Shown here: positions 27,867 through 39,412 of the stretch, piece after piece
Layout of the letters: each line of letters starts with the position of its first letter
Numbering within the stretch: the first letter of the stretch is position 1
Source: Xanthomonas maliensis
GTDB lineage: Bacteria > Pseudomonadota > Gammaproteobacteria > Xanthomonadales > Xanthomonadaceae
Direction of reading: 5' to 3'
NCBI RefSeq assembly: GCF_009192945.1
Contig: NZ_NSET01000011.1
Location: forward strand, 1 to 64,000
Length of the DNA stretch: 64,000 nt
Program-made: the position numbers and the translations under genes
The notes under the pieces: model-generated
The model's input: only the letters and a program-made list of their open reading frames with translations
Told to the model about the DNA's origin: nothing
Databases searched by the model: none

Positions 27867-28376
27867 TCAGCCGACCGCGGCGCGTGGACTGGCGCGCGGA
27901 GGCACCACGTCGGTGCGGTCCAGCCGCAAGGTGGCCACGCCATGGCCGCGCTCTGCCAGGTACTCCAGCCACTTGCCCAGGAAGGTATTCATCCGCATGC
28001 GGTGACTGATGAGCTCGGCAGGTGGCGGGAACATCCCCATGACGTCCTGCCAGCGCCGCCCCACGTAACAATGGGTCGTCTCGGCCTGGCGCGCGTCGCG
28101 GTAAAGGCGGACATAAGCGGATGGGTCCGGTTCACCGGTCACCGGATCGCACAGGTCATAGGTCAAACGCAGTTCGACCGTATAGCGGTGGCATTCGATC
28201 ACATCCAGCCGCAGGTCCAGGCCATCGCCGATCGCGGAGAGGTAGGAGCCAGGTGCCAGGTCGGCCGGTGCGAATAACCGGTTCAGATGCTGAAAGTTTT
28301 CCGCATACAGCCCCATCAACCAGCCGAAGCGACTAAGCCGGGGAATGCGTTCGAGTTTGCTCAATGCGTGCGCCAT
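27867..28376 (-). CDS. DUF1249 family protein (YqiB-like)
   Basis: A 169-residue protein of a family kept in gamma-proteobacteria but not characterised in detail. Typical parts are SRFGWLMGLYAENFQHLNRLF near the N-terminus, the LDVIECHRYTVELRLTYDL block, PDPSAYVRLYRDARQAE and RMRMNTFLGKWLEYLAERGH. In E. coli the homologue sits in an operon with nudF and cpdA. Here it is followed by a Nudix gene, which preserves that link. Confidence 0.88.
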   Translation of the reverse strand: MAHALSKLERIPRLSRFGWLMGLYAENFQHLNRLFAPADLAPGSYLSAIGDGLDLRLDVIECHRYTVELRLTYDLCDPVTGEPDPSAYVRLYRDARQAETTHCYVGRRWQDVMGMFPPPAELISHRMRMNTFLGKWLEYLAERGHGVATLRLDRTDVVPPRASPRAAVG

Positions 28377-28503
28377 GCCCCGATCCTACACGCTGCGCCG
28401 CCGCACGGGCAGCATTGACGCCCTGCCCGCTCCAGGCCTACCTTGCAAGACGACCCGCCGCTCCGCGCCAGGCGGTACGATGCTCGGGCGGGGCGCGACG
28501 CCG

Positions 28504-29325
28504 TCAGAACATCTCGCGCTGCAGCCCCAGCGTGGACAGCACCTTGCTGGAGATTTCCTCGATCGAGGTATGCGTGGTGCTGAGGGTGGGAATCCGCTCG
28601 GTCTGGAACATCCGCTCGGCGATGGCCACCTCGCGACGACAGGTTTCCGGCGCGCTGTAGCGCGAGTTGGCGCGACGTTCCTGGCGAATCTGCTGCAAAC
28701 GCTCCGGGTCGATGGTCAGCCCGAACAATTTGCTGCGGTAGTTGCGTAGCCGCGGCGGCAGGCGTTCGCTCTCCAGATCCTCGTCTGTCAACGGATAGTT
28801 GGCGGCGCGGATGCCGTAATGCAGGGCCAGATAGATGCAGGTCGGGGTCTTGCCCGCTCTTGAAACCGCTACCAGGATGACGTCGGCCTCGTCGTAGTTG
28901 ATGGCGATGCCGTCATCGTGACTGAGCGCAAAGTTCATCGCATTGATACGGCGATGATAGGTTTCGAAGTCCACCATGCCGTGCGCACGCCCCACGCGCG
29001 AATGGCGCGGCGCATTGAGCTCGCGCTCCAGCGGCTCGATGAAAGGCGCGAACACATCCAGCATCAGCGCGCCGCTTTCGGCCAGCAGCATGCTCAGTTG
29101 CGGATCGACACAGGAGTTGACCACCACCGGCCGCACCTGGTAACGCTCGCCGGCCGCACGAATGCGCAGCGCAGCGTCGCGCGCCTTGTCGGCGTCGTCG
29201 ATGAACGCCATCCGATCGGTGACGAAGTTGAATCCGCTGAACTGCGTAAGCAAGCTATGTCCAATGGTTTCAGCGGTGATACCGGTTCCATCGGACACGT
29301 AGAACACCGGTCGAATCGTTGACAT
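28504..29325 (-). CDS. ppsR: PEP synthase regulatory protein (bifunctional kinase/pyrophosphorylase)
   Basis: A 273-residue protein of the DUF299 family, which uses ADP to phosphorylate PEP synthase on a Thr next to its catalytic His and reverses this with phosphate. Visible family parts are [20 protein letters not shown] at the start, the P-loop-like [20 protein letters not shown] (about 150-170) and [16 protein letters not shown] 29325 removes three residues from the longest frame and fits the family start. It is divergent from ppsA, its target, with 142 bases between. Confidence 0.95.
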   Translation of the reverse strand: MSTIRPVFYVSDGTGITAETIGHSLLTQFSGFNFVTDRMAFIDDADKARDAALRIRAAGERYQVRPVVVNSCVDPQLSMLLAESGALMLDVFAPFIEPLERELNAPRHSRVGRAHGMVDFETYHRRINAMNFALSHDDGIAINYDEADVILVAVSRAGKTPTCIYLALHYGIRAANYPLTDEDLESERLPPRLRNYRSKLFGLTIDPERLQQIRQERRANSRYSAPETCRREVAIAERMFQTERIPTLSTTHTSIEEISSKVLSTLGLQREMF

Positions 29326-29467
29326 CAGCTCCACCTCTTTGAACTCGCGTACAGAACTTGCATGTTCATGCTTGTGCAGGCTCCGCTGTGCGCTGCATCA
29401 TAGCGACTTCTTCCTACGGACGCGGCCATCAGCCCGCCTCGGGCGATGGCCAAACGGAGCATCGCGC

Positions 29468-31845
<2,378 letters not shown>

Positions 31846-31846
<1 letters not shown>

Positions 31847-32802
31847 TGGCCCTGCCTGGCGTGATGGCGGCGGCAACGGGCGCGGCAGCGGCCCCCCACC
31901 CTGCCGCCAAGGCGCAGGCATTCAGTTGGGCTCACCTCGATTGGGCGCAATACGCGCTCAATTGGGGTGTTGCCCTGGTCATCCTGGTGGTCGGCATGTG
32001 GCTGGCCAAGCAGCTCAGCCAGTGGCTGCACCGCGCGCTCACGCGCGCGCGCATCGAGACCACACTGACCAATTTCCTGCGCAACGTGTCCTACGCGTTG
32101 TTGCTGGTGTTGGTCTTTGTGACCGCATTGAGCAAGATCGGCGTGCCGCCGACGTCGCTGATTGCGGTATTGGGCGCCGCCGGCCTGGCGGTGGGTCTGG
32201 CGCTGAAGGATTCGCTGTCCAATATCGCCGCCGGCGTGATGTTGATCGTGCTGCGACCGATGCGCGATGGCGACCATGTGGTGGTGGCTGGACAGGAAGG
32301 CGTGGTCGATGAGATCCGCATTTTTCAGACCCGCCTGCGCACCTTCGACGAACGCATGGTGACGCTGCCCAACAGCACGATCACCACCGCACCGATCGTC
32401 AATTACAGCACCCTGCCCAACCGCCGCCTGGAGGTCACCGTGGGCGTGGGCTACGGCGATGACCTGAAGAAGGCACAGCAGTTATTGCTGCAGATCGCCA
32501 AGGACAATCCCAATGTACTGGAGTCCCCTGCGCCTTTCGTCCAGGTCACCAACCTGGGCGAGAGTGCAGTGGATCTGATGTTGTTCGCCTACGCGGCCAA
32601 TGCCAACTTCGGTGCCGCCAAGAGCAGCGTGCTGGAACAGATCCGCAACCAGTTGCTGCAGAACGGACTCAATATCCCTTATCCGCAGCGCGATCTGCAC
32701 GTCTATCACCACGATGCCGACGGCAAGCCGATCGCCGATCTATTGCGCAAGAGCGTGGTCGACGACGGCGACCTGAGCCAGGGGCCACCGCTGGCTCGGT
32801 GA
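31846..32802 (+). CDS. MscS-family mechanosensitive channel
   Basis: A 318-residue small-conductance-type channel. Three membrane segments (about 35-56, 75-97, 105-125); the third is the Gly/Ala-rich pore helix LGAAGLAVGLALKDSLSNIAAG. The cytoplasmic beta domain has GDHVVVAGQEGVVDEI and the usual LPNSTITTAPIVNYS. It opens on osmotic downshock to release solutes. Its ATG shares one base with the ppsA stop (TGATG), so it is translationally coupled to PEP synthase, an unusual pairing. The frame is open upstream into ppsA, but ATG 31846 is the natural start. Confidence 0.92.
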
Positions 32803-32957
32803 AGCTGGCCGGCAGCGAGCACGACGCTCGCGATCGGCTGCATCGCAAGCCGCTACGCTGGAAGCCCATCACCCGACCCCATCGCACCCGACCCCATCGA
32901 TCACCCCGGCTCCACGGCACGATGCGCGGGCACCGTGCGATCCCGAGCCTGCCCGGC

Positions 32958-33542
32958 TCAGGCCGGCACGCCCGCCTCGGGATCGCCGCCCAGTGCCCCC
33001 ATGAACTGCCGGTAGTGGCGCAGTTCGTCGATCGAATCGCGGACGTCGCTGAGCGCGGTATGCGCCGAACTTTTGGCCACTCCTGCCACCACCCCCGGCG
33101 CCCAGCGTCGGGCCAGTTCCTTGAGCGTGGACACGTCCAGATTGCGGTAGTGGAAATAGCGCTCCAGCCGCGGCATCTGCCGGTGCAGGAAGCGCCGGTC
33201 CTGGCAGATCGAATTGCCGCACATCGGCGAGGCCCCGGCCTTGATCCAGGCTGTCAGGAAGGCCACCGTCTGCGCCTCGGCCTGTGCATGCGAAACCTCG
33301 CTGTCGAGCACGCGCTGCCACAGTCCCGAGCGGCGGTGCTGGTTGCGATTCCACTCGTCCATCGCTTCGAGCGTCTCCAACGGATGGGAAATGGCCAGCT
33401 CAGGACCCTCGGCAAGCACGTTCAACTGCGCATCGGTGACGATGGTGGCGATCTCGATGATGGAGTCGCGGTCGGGGTCCAGGCCGGTCATCTCCAGATC
33501 GATCCAGATCAGTCGGTCATTGCCTGCGGAGTTGTCTGCCAT
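32958..33542 (-). CDS. orn: oligoribonuclease
   Basis: A 194-residue 3'-5' exonuclease of the DEDDh family that degrades 2-5 nucleotide RNAs and pGpG, the product of c-di-GMP breakdown. Motifs: [11 protein letters not shown] with Asp15 and Glu17, the [10 protein letters not shown] motif, and [18 protein letters not shown] at the C-terminus with the catalytic His and Asp. ATG 33542 gives [18 protein letters not shown], the standard start; a longer frame to 33593 is unlikely. Confidence 0.95.
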   Translation of the reverse strand: MADNSAGNDRLIWIDLEMTGLDPDRDSIIEIATIVTDAQLNVLAEGPELAISHPLETLEAMDEWNRNQHRRSGLWQRVLDSEVSHAQAEAQTVAFLTAWIKAGASPMCGNSICQDRRFLHRQMPRLERYFHYRNLDVSTLKELARRWAPGVVAGVAKSSAHTALSDVRDSIDELRHYRQFMGALGGDPEAGVPA

Positions 33543-33612
33543 GTCACCGTCCTGTGGAAGGCCGTCGTCGGCCGCTACTGAAAGGGCGCGCATGATACCG
33601 CGGCCGTGACGC

Positions 33613-34592
<980 letters not shown>

Positions 34593-34692
34593 CCTGGTCT
34601 GTCCTCTGGCTCGCGCTCGGCCTCACTGCCGCGTTGCCTAGTGTGAAGCACCACGTCGATCATTACGATTGAGTTTGCCAATGCTCAACAGC

Positions 34693-34706
34693 ATAGCAAT
34701 TGCTAT
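34693..34706. promoter_or_regulatory. 14-bp palindrome, candidate MntR operator
   Basis: ATAGCAATTGCTAT is a perfect inverted repeat in the mntR-mntH intergenic region. It resembles the known enterobacterial MntR box, which has ATAGC/GCTAT half-sites. A second imperfect repeat, TTGAG/CTCAA, lies just upstream (34672-34688 area). Confidence 0.65.
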
Positions 34707-34739
34707 ATCATGCGATCCATCCCCCGAGTGCTCCGTCCT

Positions 34740-36077
34740 ATGGACCTCCGCGCCTCCCCATCCGATCCAGCCTCGCGCCCCCCCGGCCACGCCGGCCTGG
34801 GCGATCACCACGCCTGCATCGCCGTCCCCAACGGCGGCCACTGGTGGCCGCGGCTGCTGGCGTTCCTGGGTCCCGGCTATATGGTGTCGGTGGGCTATAT
34901 GGACCCCGGCAACTGGGCGACCGATCTGGCCGGCGGTGCGCAGTTCGGCTATCTGCTGTTGTCGGTGATCCTGTTGTCCAATCTGATGGCGATCGTGCTG
35001 CAGAGCCTGTCGGCACGGCTGGGGATCGCCACCGGCCTGGATCTGGCGCAGGCCTGCCGTGCACGCTACCGCCCCGGCCTCAACCTGGCGCTATGGGGGT
35101 TGTGCGAACTGGCGATCATCGCCTGCGACCTGGCCGAGGTCATCGGCACTGCGATCGCGTTGAAATTGCTGTTCGGCCTTCCATTGCTGTGGGGCGCGTT
35201 GATCACCGCCTTGGACGTGGTGCTGGTGCTGATGCTGATGGACCGCGGCTTCCGCGCACTGGAAGCCTTCGTGATCGCCTTGTTGCTGGTGATCTTCGGT
35301 TGTTTCGCCATCCAGATCGCCATGGCTGCGCCACCGATCGCCACCCTGTTGGCCGGTTTCGTGCCGCGCACCCAGGTGGTGACCGATCCGCATGCCCTCT
35401 ACCTGGCAATCGGCATCATCGGCGCGACGGTGATGCCGCACAATCTGTATCTGCACTCCTCGATCGTGCAGACGCGTGCGTATCCCCGCACCGACAGCGG
35501 ACGTCGCTCGGCACTGCGCTGGGCGGTCACCGACAGCACGGTGGCGTTGATGTTCGCGCTGGGCATCAACGCGGCGATCCTGATCCTGGCCGCGGCAGTG
35601 TTCCATGCGCAGGGCCGTACCGATGTGCAGGACATCGAGCAGGCGCATGCCTTGCTGGCGCCGATGCTGGGAGCTGGGCTGGCCTCGACCTTGTTCGCGG
35701 TGGCGTTGCTGGCCTCCGGCATCAACTCCACGATCACTGCGACCCTGGCCGGACAAATCGTCATGGAAGGCTTTCTGCGGCTGCGACTGCGGCCGTGGGT
35801 GCGACGGCTGCTGACGCGTGGCATCGCCATCGTGCCGGTGATCGCGGTGACCTGGTGGTATGGCGATGCCGGCACTGCGCGGCTGCTGGTCCTGAGCCAG
35901 GTGGTGCTGTCGATGCAGTTGCCGTTCGCCGTGATCCCGCTGGTGCAGTTCACTGCCGACCGGCGTTTGATGGGTGCATTGGTGGCGCCACCGTGGCTGG
36001 TACGGCTGGCCTGGGGCATCGCCGCGTTGATCGTGGTGCTGAACCTCAAACTGCTATGGGACACCGCGCTGAGCTGA
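34740..36077 (+). CDS. mntH: Nramp-type Mn2+/H+ symporter
   Basis: A 445-residue inner-membrane divalent metal transporter with about eleven membrane segments. The metal-binding motif of TM1 is DPGNWATD (D-P-G-N) and the TM6 motif is [15 protein letters not shown] (MPH). A longer start at 34710 is possible, but it lies only three bases from the palindrome and has no room for a ribosome binding site, so ATG 34740 is preferred. Expression is likely repressed by the divergent mntR product. Both start sites give the same core protein. Confidence 0.93.
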   Translation: MDLRASPSDPASRPPGHAGLGDHHACIAVPNGGHWWPRLLAFLGPGYMVSVGYMDPGNWATDLAGGAQFGYLLLSVILLSNLMAIVLQSLSARLGIATGLDLAQACRARYRPGLNLALWGLCELAIIACDLAEVIGTAIALKLLFGLPLLWGALITALDVVLVLMLMDRGFRALEAFVIALLLVIFGCFAIQIAMAAPPIATLLAGFVPRTQVVTDPHALYLAIGIIGATVMPHNLYLHSSIVQTRAYPRTDSGRRSALRWAVTDSTVALMFALGINAAILILAAAVFHAQGRTDVQDIEQAHALLAPMLGAGLASTLFAVALLASGINSTITATLAGQIVMEGFLRLRLRPWVRRLLTRGIAIVPVIAVTWWYGDAGTARLLVLSQVVLSMQLPFAVIPLVQFTADRRLMGALVAPPWLVRLAWGIAALIVVLNLKLLWDTALS

Positions 36078-36164
36078 CATCCGTCCTGCGCCGGTAGCGC
36101 ATGCCGCCGAGGCAACGCACCGCCTGCAGGCCGACCATGCGGCGTCGACCTGCAGGCGCACGCA

Positions 36165-37148
36165 TCAACGCTTGGCGAACGCCAGCAGATCCTGGTTGAA
36201 CTGCTCGGTGTGGGTAAACGTCAAACCGTGCGAGCCACCGGCATAGATCTTCAGTTCGGCGTTCTTGATGATCTCGGCCGAGCGCCTGGCCGACGCATCG
36301 ATCGGCACGATCTGGTCGTCGTCGCCATGCACCACCAGTGTCGGTACGTCGATCTTCTTCAGGTCCGGGGTGTAGTCGACTTCGGAGAACTGCTTGATGC
36401 AGTCGTATTGCCCCTTGTGGCCGCCCAGCATGCCCTGCAGCCAGAAGGAATCGCGCATGCCCTGGGTGACCTTGTGACCCTGGCGATTGGCACCGAAGAA
36501 TGGCGTGGTCAGATCCTGGTAGAACTGCGAGCGGTCCTTGGCCACGCCCTCGCGGATGCCGTCGAACACGCTCATCGGCAGACCGCCGGGATTGGTCGGG
36601 CTCTTCACCATCTGCGGCGGCACCGCGCCGACCAGCACGACCTTGGCCACGCGCTTGCTGCCATGGCGGCCGACGTAGTGTGCCACTTCACCGCCGCCGG
36701 TCGAATGGCCGACCAGGATGGCCTCGTGCAGGTCGAGCTTTTCGATCACCGCCGCCAGGTCGTCGGCGTAGGTGTCCATGTCGTTGCCGTCCCAGGTTTG
36801 CGATGAGCGCCCGTGGCTGCGACGGTCGTGGGCAATGACTCGGAAGCCGTGCTGTCCCATGAACAGCATCTGCGCATCCCAGGCGTCGGCGGTCAGCGGC
36901 CAGCCATGCGAGAACACGACCGGCTGACCCTTGCCCCAATCCTTGTAGAAGATCTGGGCGCCATCGGGGCGAGTGACGAAATTGGACATCGGGGAGACTC
37001 CGTGCTGGGTGGACTGATGCGGGGATGGGGAAGCGGCCGCGGCCGCGCCGACAACAGCTGGCAACGACAACGCTGCCAATGTGGCCGTACTGGCGATGAG
37101 AAAATTGCGACGCCCGGCATCGCTTGGGGTCGTCTGGATCGGATCCAT
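36165..37148 (-). CDS. Tat-exported alpha/beta hydrolase (non-haem chloroperoxidase-like)
   Basis: A 327-residue protein with a twin-arginine signal ([21 protein letters not shown], Arg13-Arg14) and an alpha/beta hydrolase domain from about residue 55. Nucleophile Ser is in [10 protein letters not shown], the acid in [12 protein letters not shown] and the base His in GGSHGLTF; the oxyanion region is VFSHGWPL. This pattern is that of cofactor-free haloperoxidases and arylesterases. The mature family core begins at the internal [19 protein letters not shown], where an alternative start could produce a cytoplasmic form. Export means it acts in the periplasm or outside. Substrate unknown. Confidence 0.88.
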   Translation of the reverse strand: MDPIQTTPSDAGRRNFLIASTATLAALSLPAVVGAAAAASPSPHQSTQHGVSPMSNFVTRPDGAQIFYKDWGKGQPVVFSHGWPLTADAWDAQMLFMGQHGFRVIAHDRRSHGRSSQTWDGNDMDTYADDLAAVIEKLDLHEAILVGHSTGGGEVAHYVGRHGSKRVAKVVLVGAVPPQMVKSPTNPGGLPMSVFDGIREGVAKDRSQFYQDLTTPFFGANRQGHKVTQGMRDSFWLQGMLGGHKGQYDCIKQFSEVDYTPDLKKIDVPTLVVHGDDDQIVPIDASARRSAEIIKNAELKIYAGGSHGLTFTHTEQFNQDLLAFAKR

Positions 37149-37329
37149 TGAGGCTCCTGGAACGGGGACATGCAGGGGGCGTCAGCGGCAAAAGGGCCGT
37201 CTGCCGGCAGCGGATGTGGTGCGATGAACGCGCCCACGCGACCGATGCATCTCCCAGTGAAACGTGCGGCCGGGGTGGCGGATTGCATCTGTGTGCGCAG
37301 TCCGCGCGCGTGGCGCAGCCGACCTCGTT

Positions 37330-37488
37330 TCACTGCAGGACCCAGTTGGCCAGCAGGAATCCGCAGCTCATCGCCACCACCAACACCGCGCCGGTGAGCC
37401 GCGGTGGCGCCGGCAGCGGCAGGTCCAGCAAGCGGCAGCCGATGCCGATCACCGCCGCCAGCAGCAAGCCGACCAGCGTCATGCTCAT
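37330..37488 (-). CDS. XapX-domain membrane protein 2 (52 aa)
   Basis: A 52-residue protein too short for most gene finders. It has two hydrophobic segments (about 3-20 and 33-51) separated by LLDLPLPAPPRLTGA, the Pro-rich XapX signature. Its ATG overlaps the stop of the upstream XapX gene by four bases (ATGA), with a putative AAGCTG region before it. It resembles the upstream protein along its full length: IGIGCRLLDLPLPAPPRLTGAVLVVAMSCGF has counterparts in order there. Likely works as a pair with it. Confidence 0.75.
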   Translation of the reverse strand: MSMTLVGLLLAAVIGIGCRLLDLPLPAPPRLTGAVLVVAMSCGFLLANWVLQ

Positions 37489-37715
37489 GCAGCTTCCCGC
37501 CCGCGTCCGCTTGGTCCGCCGCAGTGCACATGCTGCCTGGTCGCGCGGCGGGCGAGCCAGCGATCGGCCAAGCTGTACCCGCAGGTCATCGCCAGCACCA
37601 ACAAGGCGCCGACCAAAGCCGTCGGCGCGGGCGACGGAATCCCCATCACGCGGCAGCCGAAACCGATCGCCACACCCAGCACCAGGCTGGCCGCGAACTT
37701 GAGTGCCATGCGCAT
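37485..37715 (-). CDS. XapX-domain membrane protein 1 (76 aa)
   Basis: A 76-residue protein with two hydrophobic segments (about 4-22 and 32-50) around the XapX motif GIPSPAPTALVGALL, and a basic C-terminal tail with Cys and His (RRATRQHVHCGG). XapX proteins are very small, mostly uncharacterised inner-membrane proteins. The start lies one base after the MFS stop codon, and the end overlaps the second XapX gene, so MFS-XapX1-XapX2 read as one operon. An alternative ATG at 37709 is possible. Confidence 0.82.
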   Translation of the reverse strand: MRMALKFAASLVLGVAIGFGCRVMGIPSPAPTALVGALLVLAMTCGYSLADRWLARRATRQHVHCGGPSGRGREAA

Positions 37716-37716
37716 C

Positions 37717-39336
37717 TCAGTGCTCCATCCTTGGCGCATGCGGTGGCTCAGCGCCGCCGACGAAGTGGCGTACCTGCGGTGGCTCGTTGCCTTGATGCAG
37801 CAGGCGCAGGCGCTCCTGCAGCTGCCGATCCTCGCCGGTGACCCGCTCGTGCTGGCGTAGATGCTCCAGCCAGGACGCCGCCAGGAAATACTCCAGTTGC
37901 ACTCCAGGTGCGGCAACGTCTTCGGCCACGCCCCAGATCACCGCACCGTCGCGACGCCGCGCCACGCCCAACTGTGTCAGCAAGGCAAGGAACTCGGCGC
38001 GATCGGCGTCGGCGATGCGGTACTCCACCGTCACCAGCACCGGCCCTCGGTCGTGCGCGATACCCGTGGTTCCGACCGGTTCCGGCCAGTGCCCGGCTGG
38101 CGCCAGATCCAGCTGCTCGGTGCCGGCGATGCGCGCCCGCCGCACGAGGATCGCCGCGATCACTGCACCGGCAGCGGCGATCTGTAGCGCGGTGGCGATC
38201 GAAGTGCGCTGCGCCAGCGCCCCCCACAGCAGCGAACCGCTCGCCATGCCCAGCGAGAACACCACGATATACAGCGCCAACGCGCGTGCCCGCACCCATG
38301 CCGGCACCGCGGTCTGTGCGGCGATCTGCAACGACGACAGCACGCTGATCCAGGCCAGGCCATTGAACAGCATCACCACGCACAGCACGCCGAACTGGCG
38401 CGACAGCGCCAATCCGAGCAGCGAGGCAGCGCACAGCAGGGTGGCGACGAACACCAGCAGGTCGCGGTCGTACCGTGCGCGCAGCCGCGGCAACAGCAGT
38501 GCGCCGCCGATGGCGCCGATCCCGATGCAGCCCAGCAGGATGCCATAGCTCCCTGCCCCCAGCCCCATGTCGCGACGGACCACCAGCGGCAGCAGCGCGG
38601 TCACCGCGCTGGCGAACAGGAAGAAGCCACCTGCCTTGATCAGCACCGCTTGCAGGCGCCCGGCGCGCGCGGCGTACCGTAGCCCGGCCCGCAGGCCGGC
38701 GCCGAAGCCCTCCGGCGGCAGACGCATCGCCGGCACCGCCCGTCGCCAGCGCCACAACACTGCCAGCATCAGCGCAAAGCTCACGCCGTTGAGCAGGAAG
38801 GCCCACGGCGGCCCGAACCGAGCGACGATCAAGCCACCGATCGCAGGTCCGATCGAGCGCGCGATATTCATCCCGATCGAGTTCAATGCCACCGCCGAGG
38901 CGAGCATCGGGCGCGGCACCAGTTCGGACACGATCGCCGCTTGCGCCGGCATCGCCATCGCCGCCCCCACGCCCATCGCAAACGTCAGCACCACCAGCAT
39001 CCACGGCGTGAGCAATTGCAGGTGCGCCAATACCGCCAAGCTGGCTGCGACCAGCAACATCCAGCCCTGGGTGAGCAGCAAGTAGCGGCGACGATCCACG
39101 CTATCGGCCAGCGTCCCGGCGGCCAGCGCCAGCAGCACCACCGGCAAGGTCGTGGCCGATTGCACCGCGGCCACCATCAACGGTGAACCGGTCTGCGAGG
39201 CCATCACCCAGGTCGCGGCGACATCGTTGACCCAGGTCCCGATGTTGCTGCCGAGGATCGCCAGCCAGAGACTGCGAAACAGCGGTGCGCATAACGGTGC
39301 CCAGGCGCCGTCATCTTCGGCGGCGGCGGTGGTCAT
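37717..39336 (-). CDS. MFS exporter of the PF05977 (transmembrane secretion effector) type
   Basis: A 539-residue transporter with about twelve membrane segments (about 20-420) and a C-terminal soluble extension (about 430-539) with a ferredoxin-like, antibiotic-biosynthesis-monooxygenase-type appearance (VLVTVEYRIADADRAEFLALL). This full arrangement is usual for the PF05977 group. The motif A region is GTLADSVDRRRYLLLTQ. ATG 39336 was chosen; the frame is open further up to 39660, but the added residues look random. Members export siderophores or drugs. It is first in an apparent operon with two XapX genes. Confidence 0.88.
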   Translation of the reverse strand: MTTAAAEDDGAWAPLCAPLFRSLWLAILGSNIGTWVNDVAATWVMASQTGSPLMVAAVQSATTLPVVLLALAAGTLADSVDRRRYLLLTQGWMLLVAASLAVLAHLQLLTPWMLVVLTFAMGVGAAMAMPAQAAIVSELVPRPMLASAVALNSIGMNIARSIGPAIGGLIVARFGPPWAFLLNGVSFALMLAVLWRWRRAVPAMRLPPEGFGAGLRAGLRYAARAGRLQAVLIKAGGFFLFASAVTALLPLVVRRDMGLGAGSYGILLGCIGIGAIGGALLLPRLRARYDRDLLVFVATLLCAASLLGLALSRQFGVLCVVMLFNGLAWISVLSSLQIAAQTAVPAWVRARALALYIVVFSLGMASGSLLWGALAQRTSIATALQIAAAGAVIAAILVRRARIAGTEQLDLAPAGHWPEPVGTTGIAHDRGPVLVTVEYRIADADRAEFLALLTQLGVARRRDGAVIWGVAEDVAAPGVQLEYFLAASWLEHLRQHERVTGEDRQLQERLRLLHQGNEPPQVRHFVGGAEPPHAPRMEH

Positions 39337-39412
39337 GAGAGCCCTCCCGAAACGAGCGACCAGGCACGACGATCGCGCCAGGCCGCGTTCGCCGTGCGCC
39401 GGTGGCGCGGTG

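Noticed and set aside
29339..29467. N-terminal extension of PEP synthase
   Set aside because: Residues look random and overlap the ppsR promoter region; TTG 29468 matches the family start and has a ribosome binding site.
37717..38050. Novel fusion of a transporter to a monooxygenase-like domain
   Set aside because: The same C-terminal extension is usual in the PF05977 exporter group, so it is not a new fusion.
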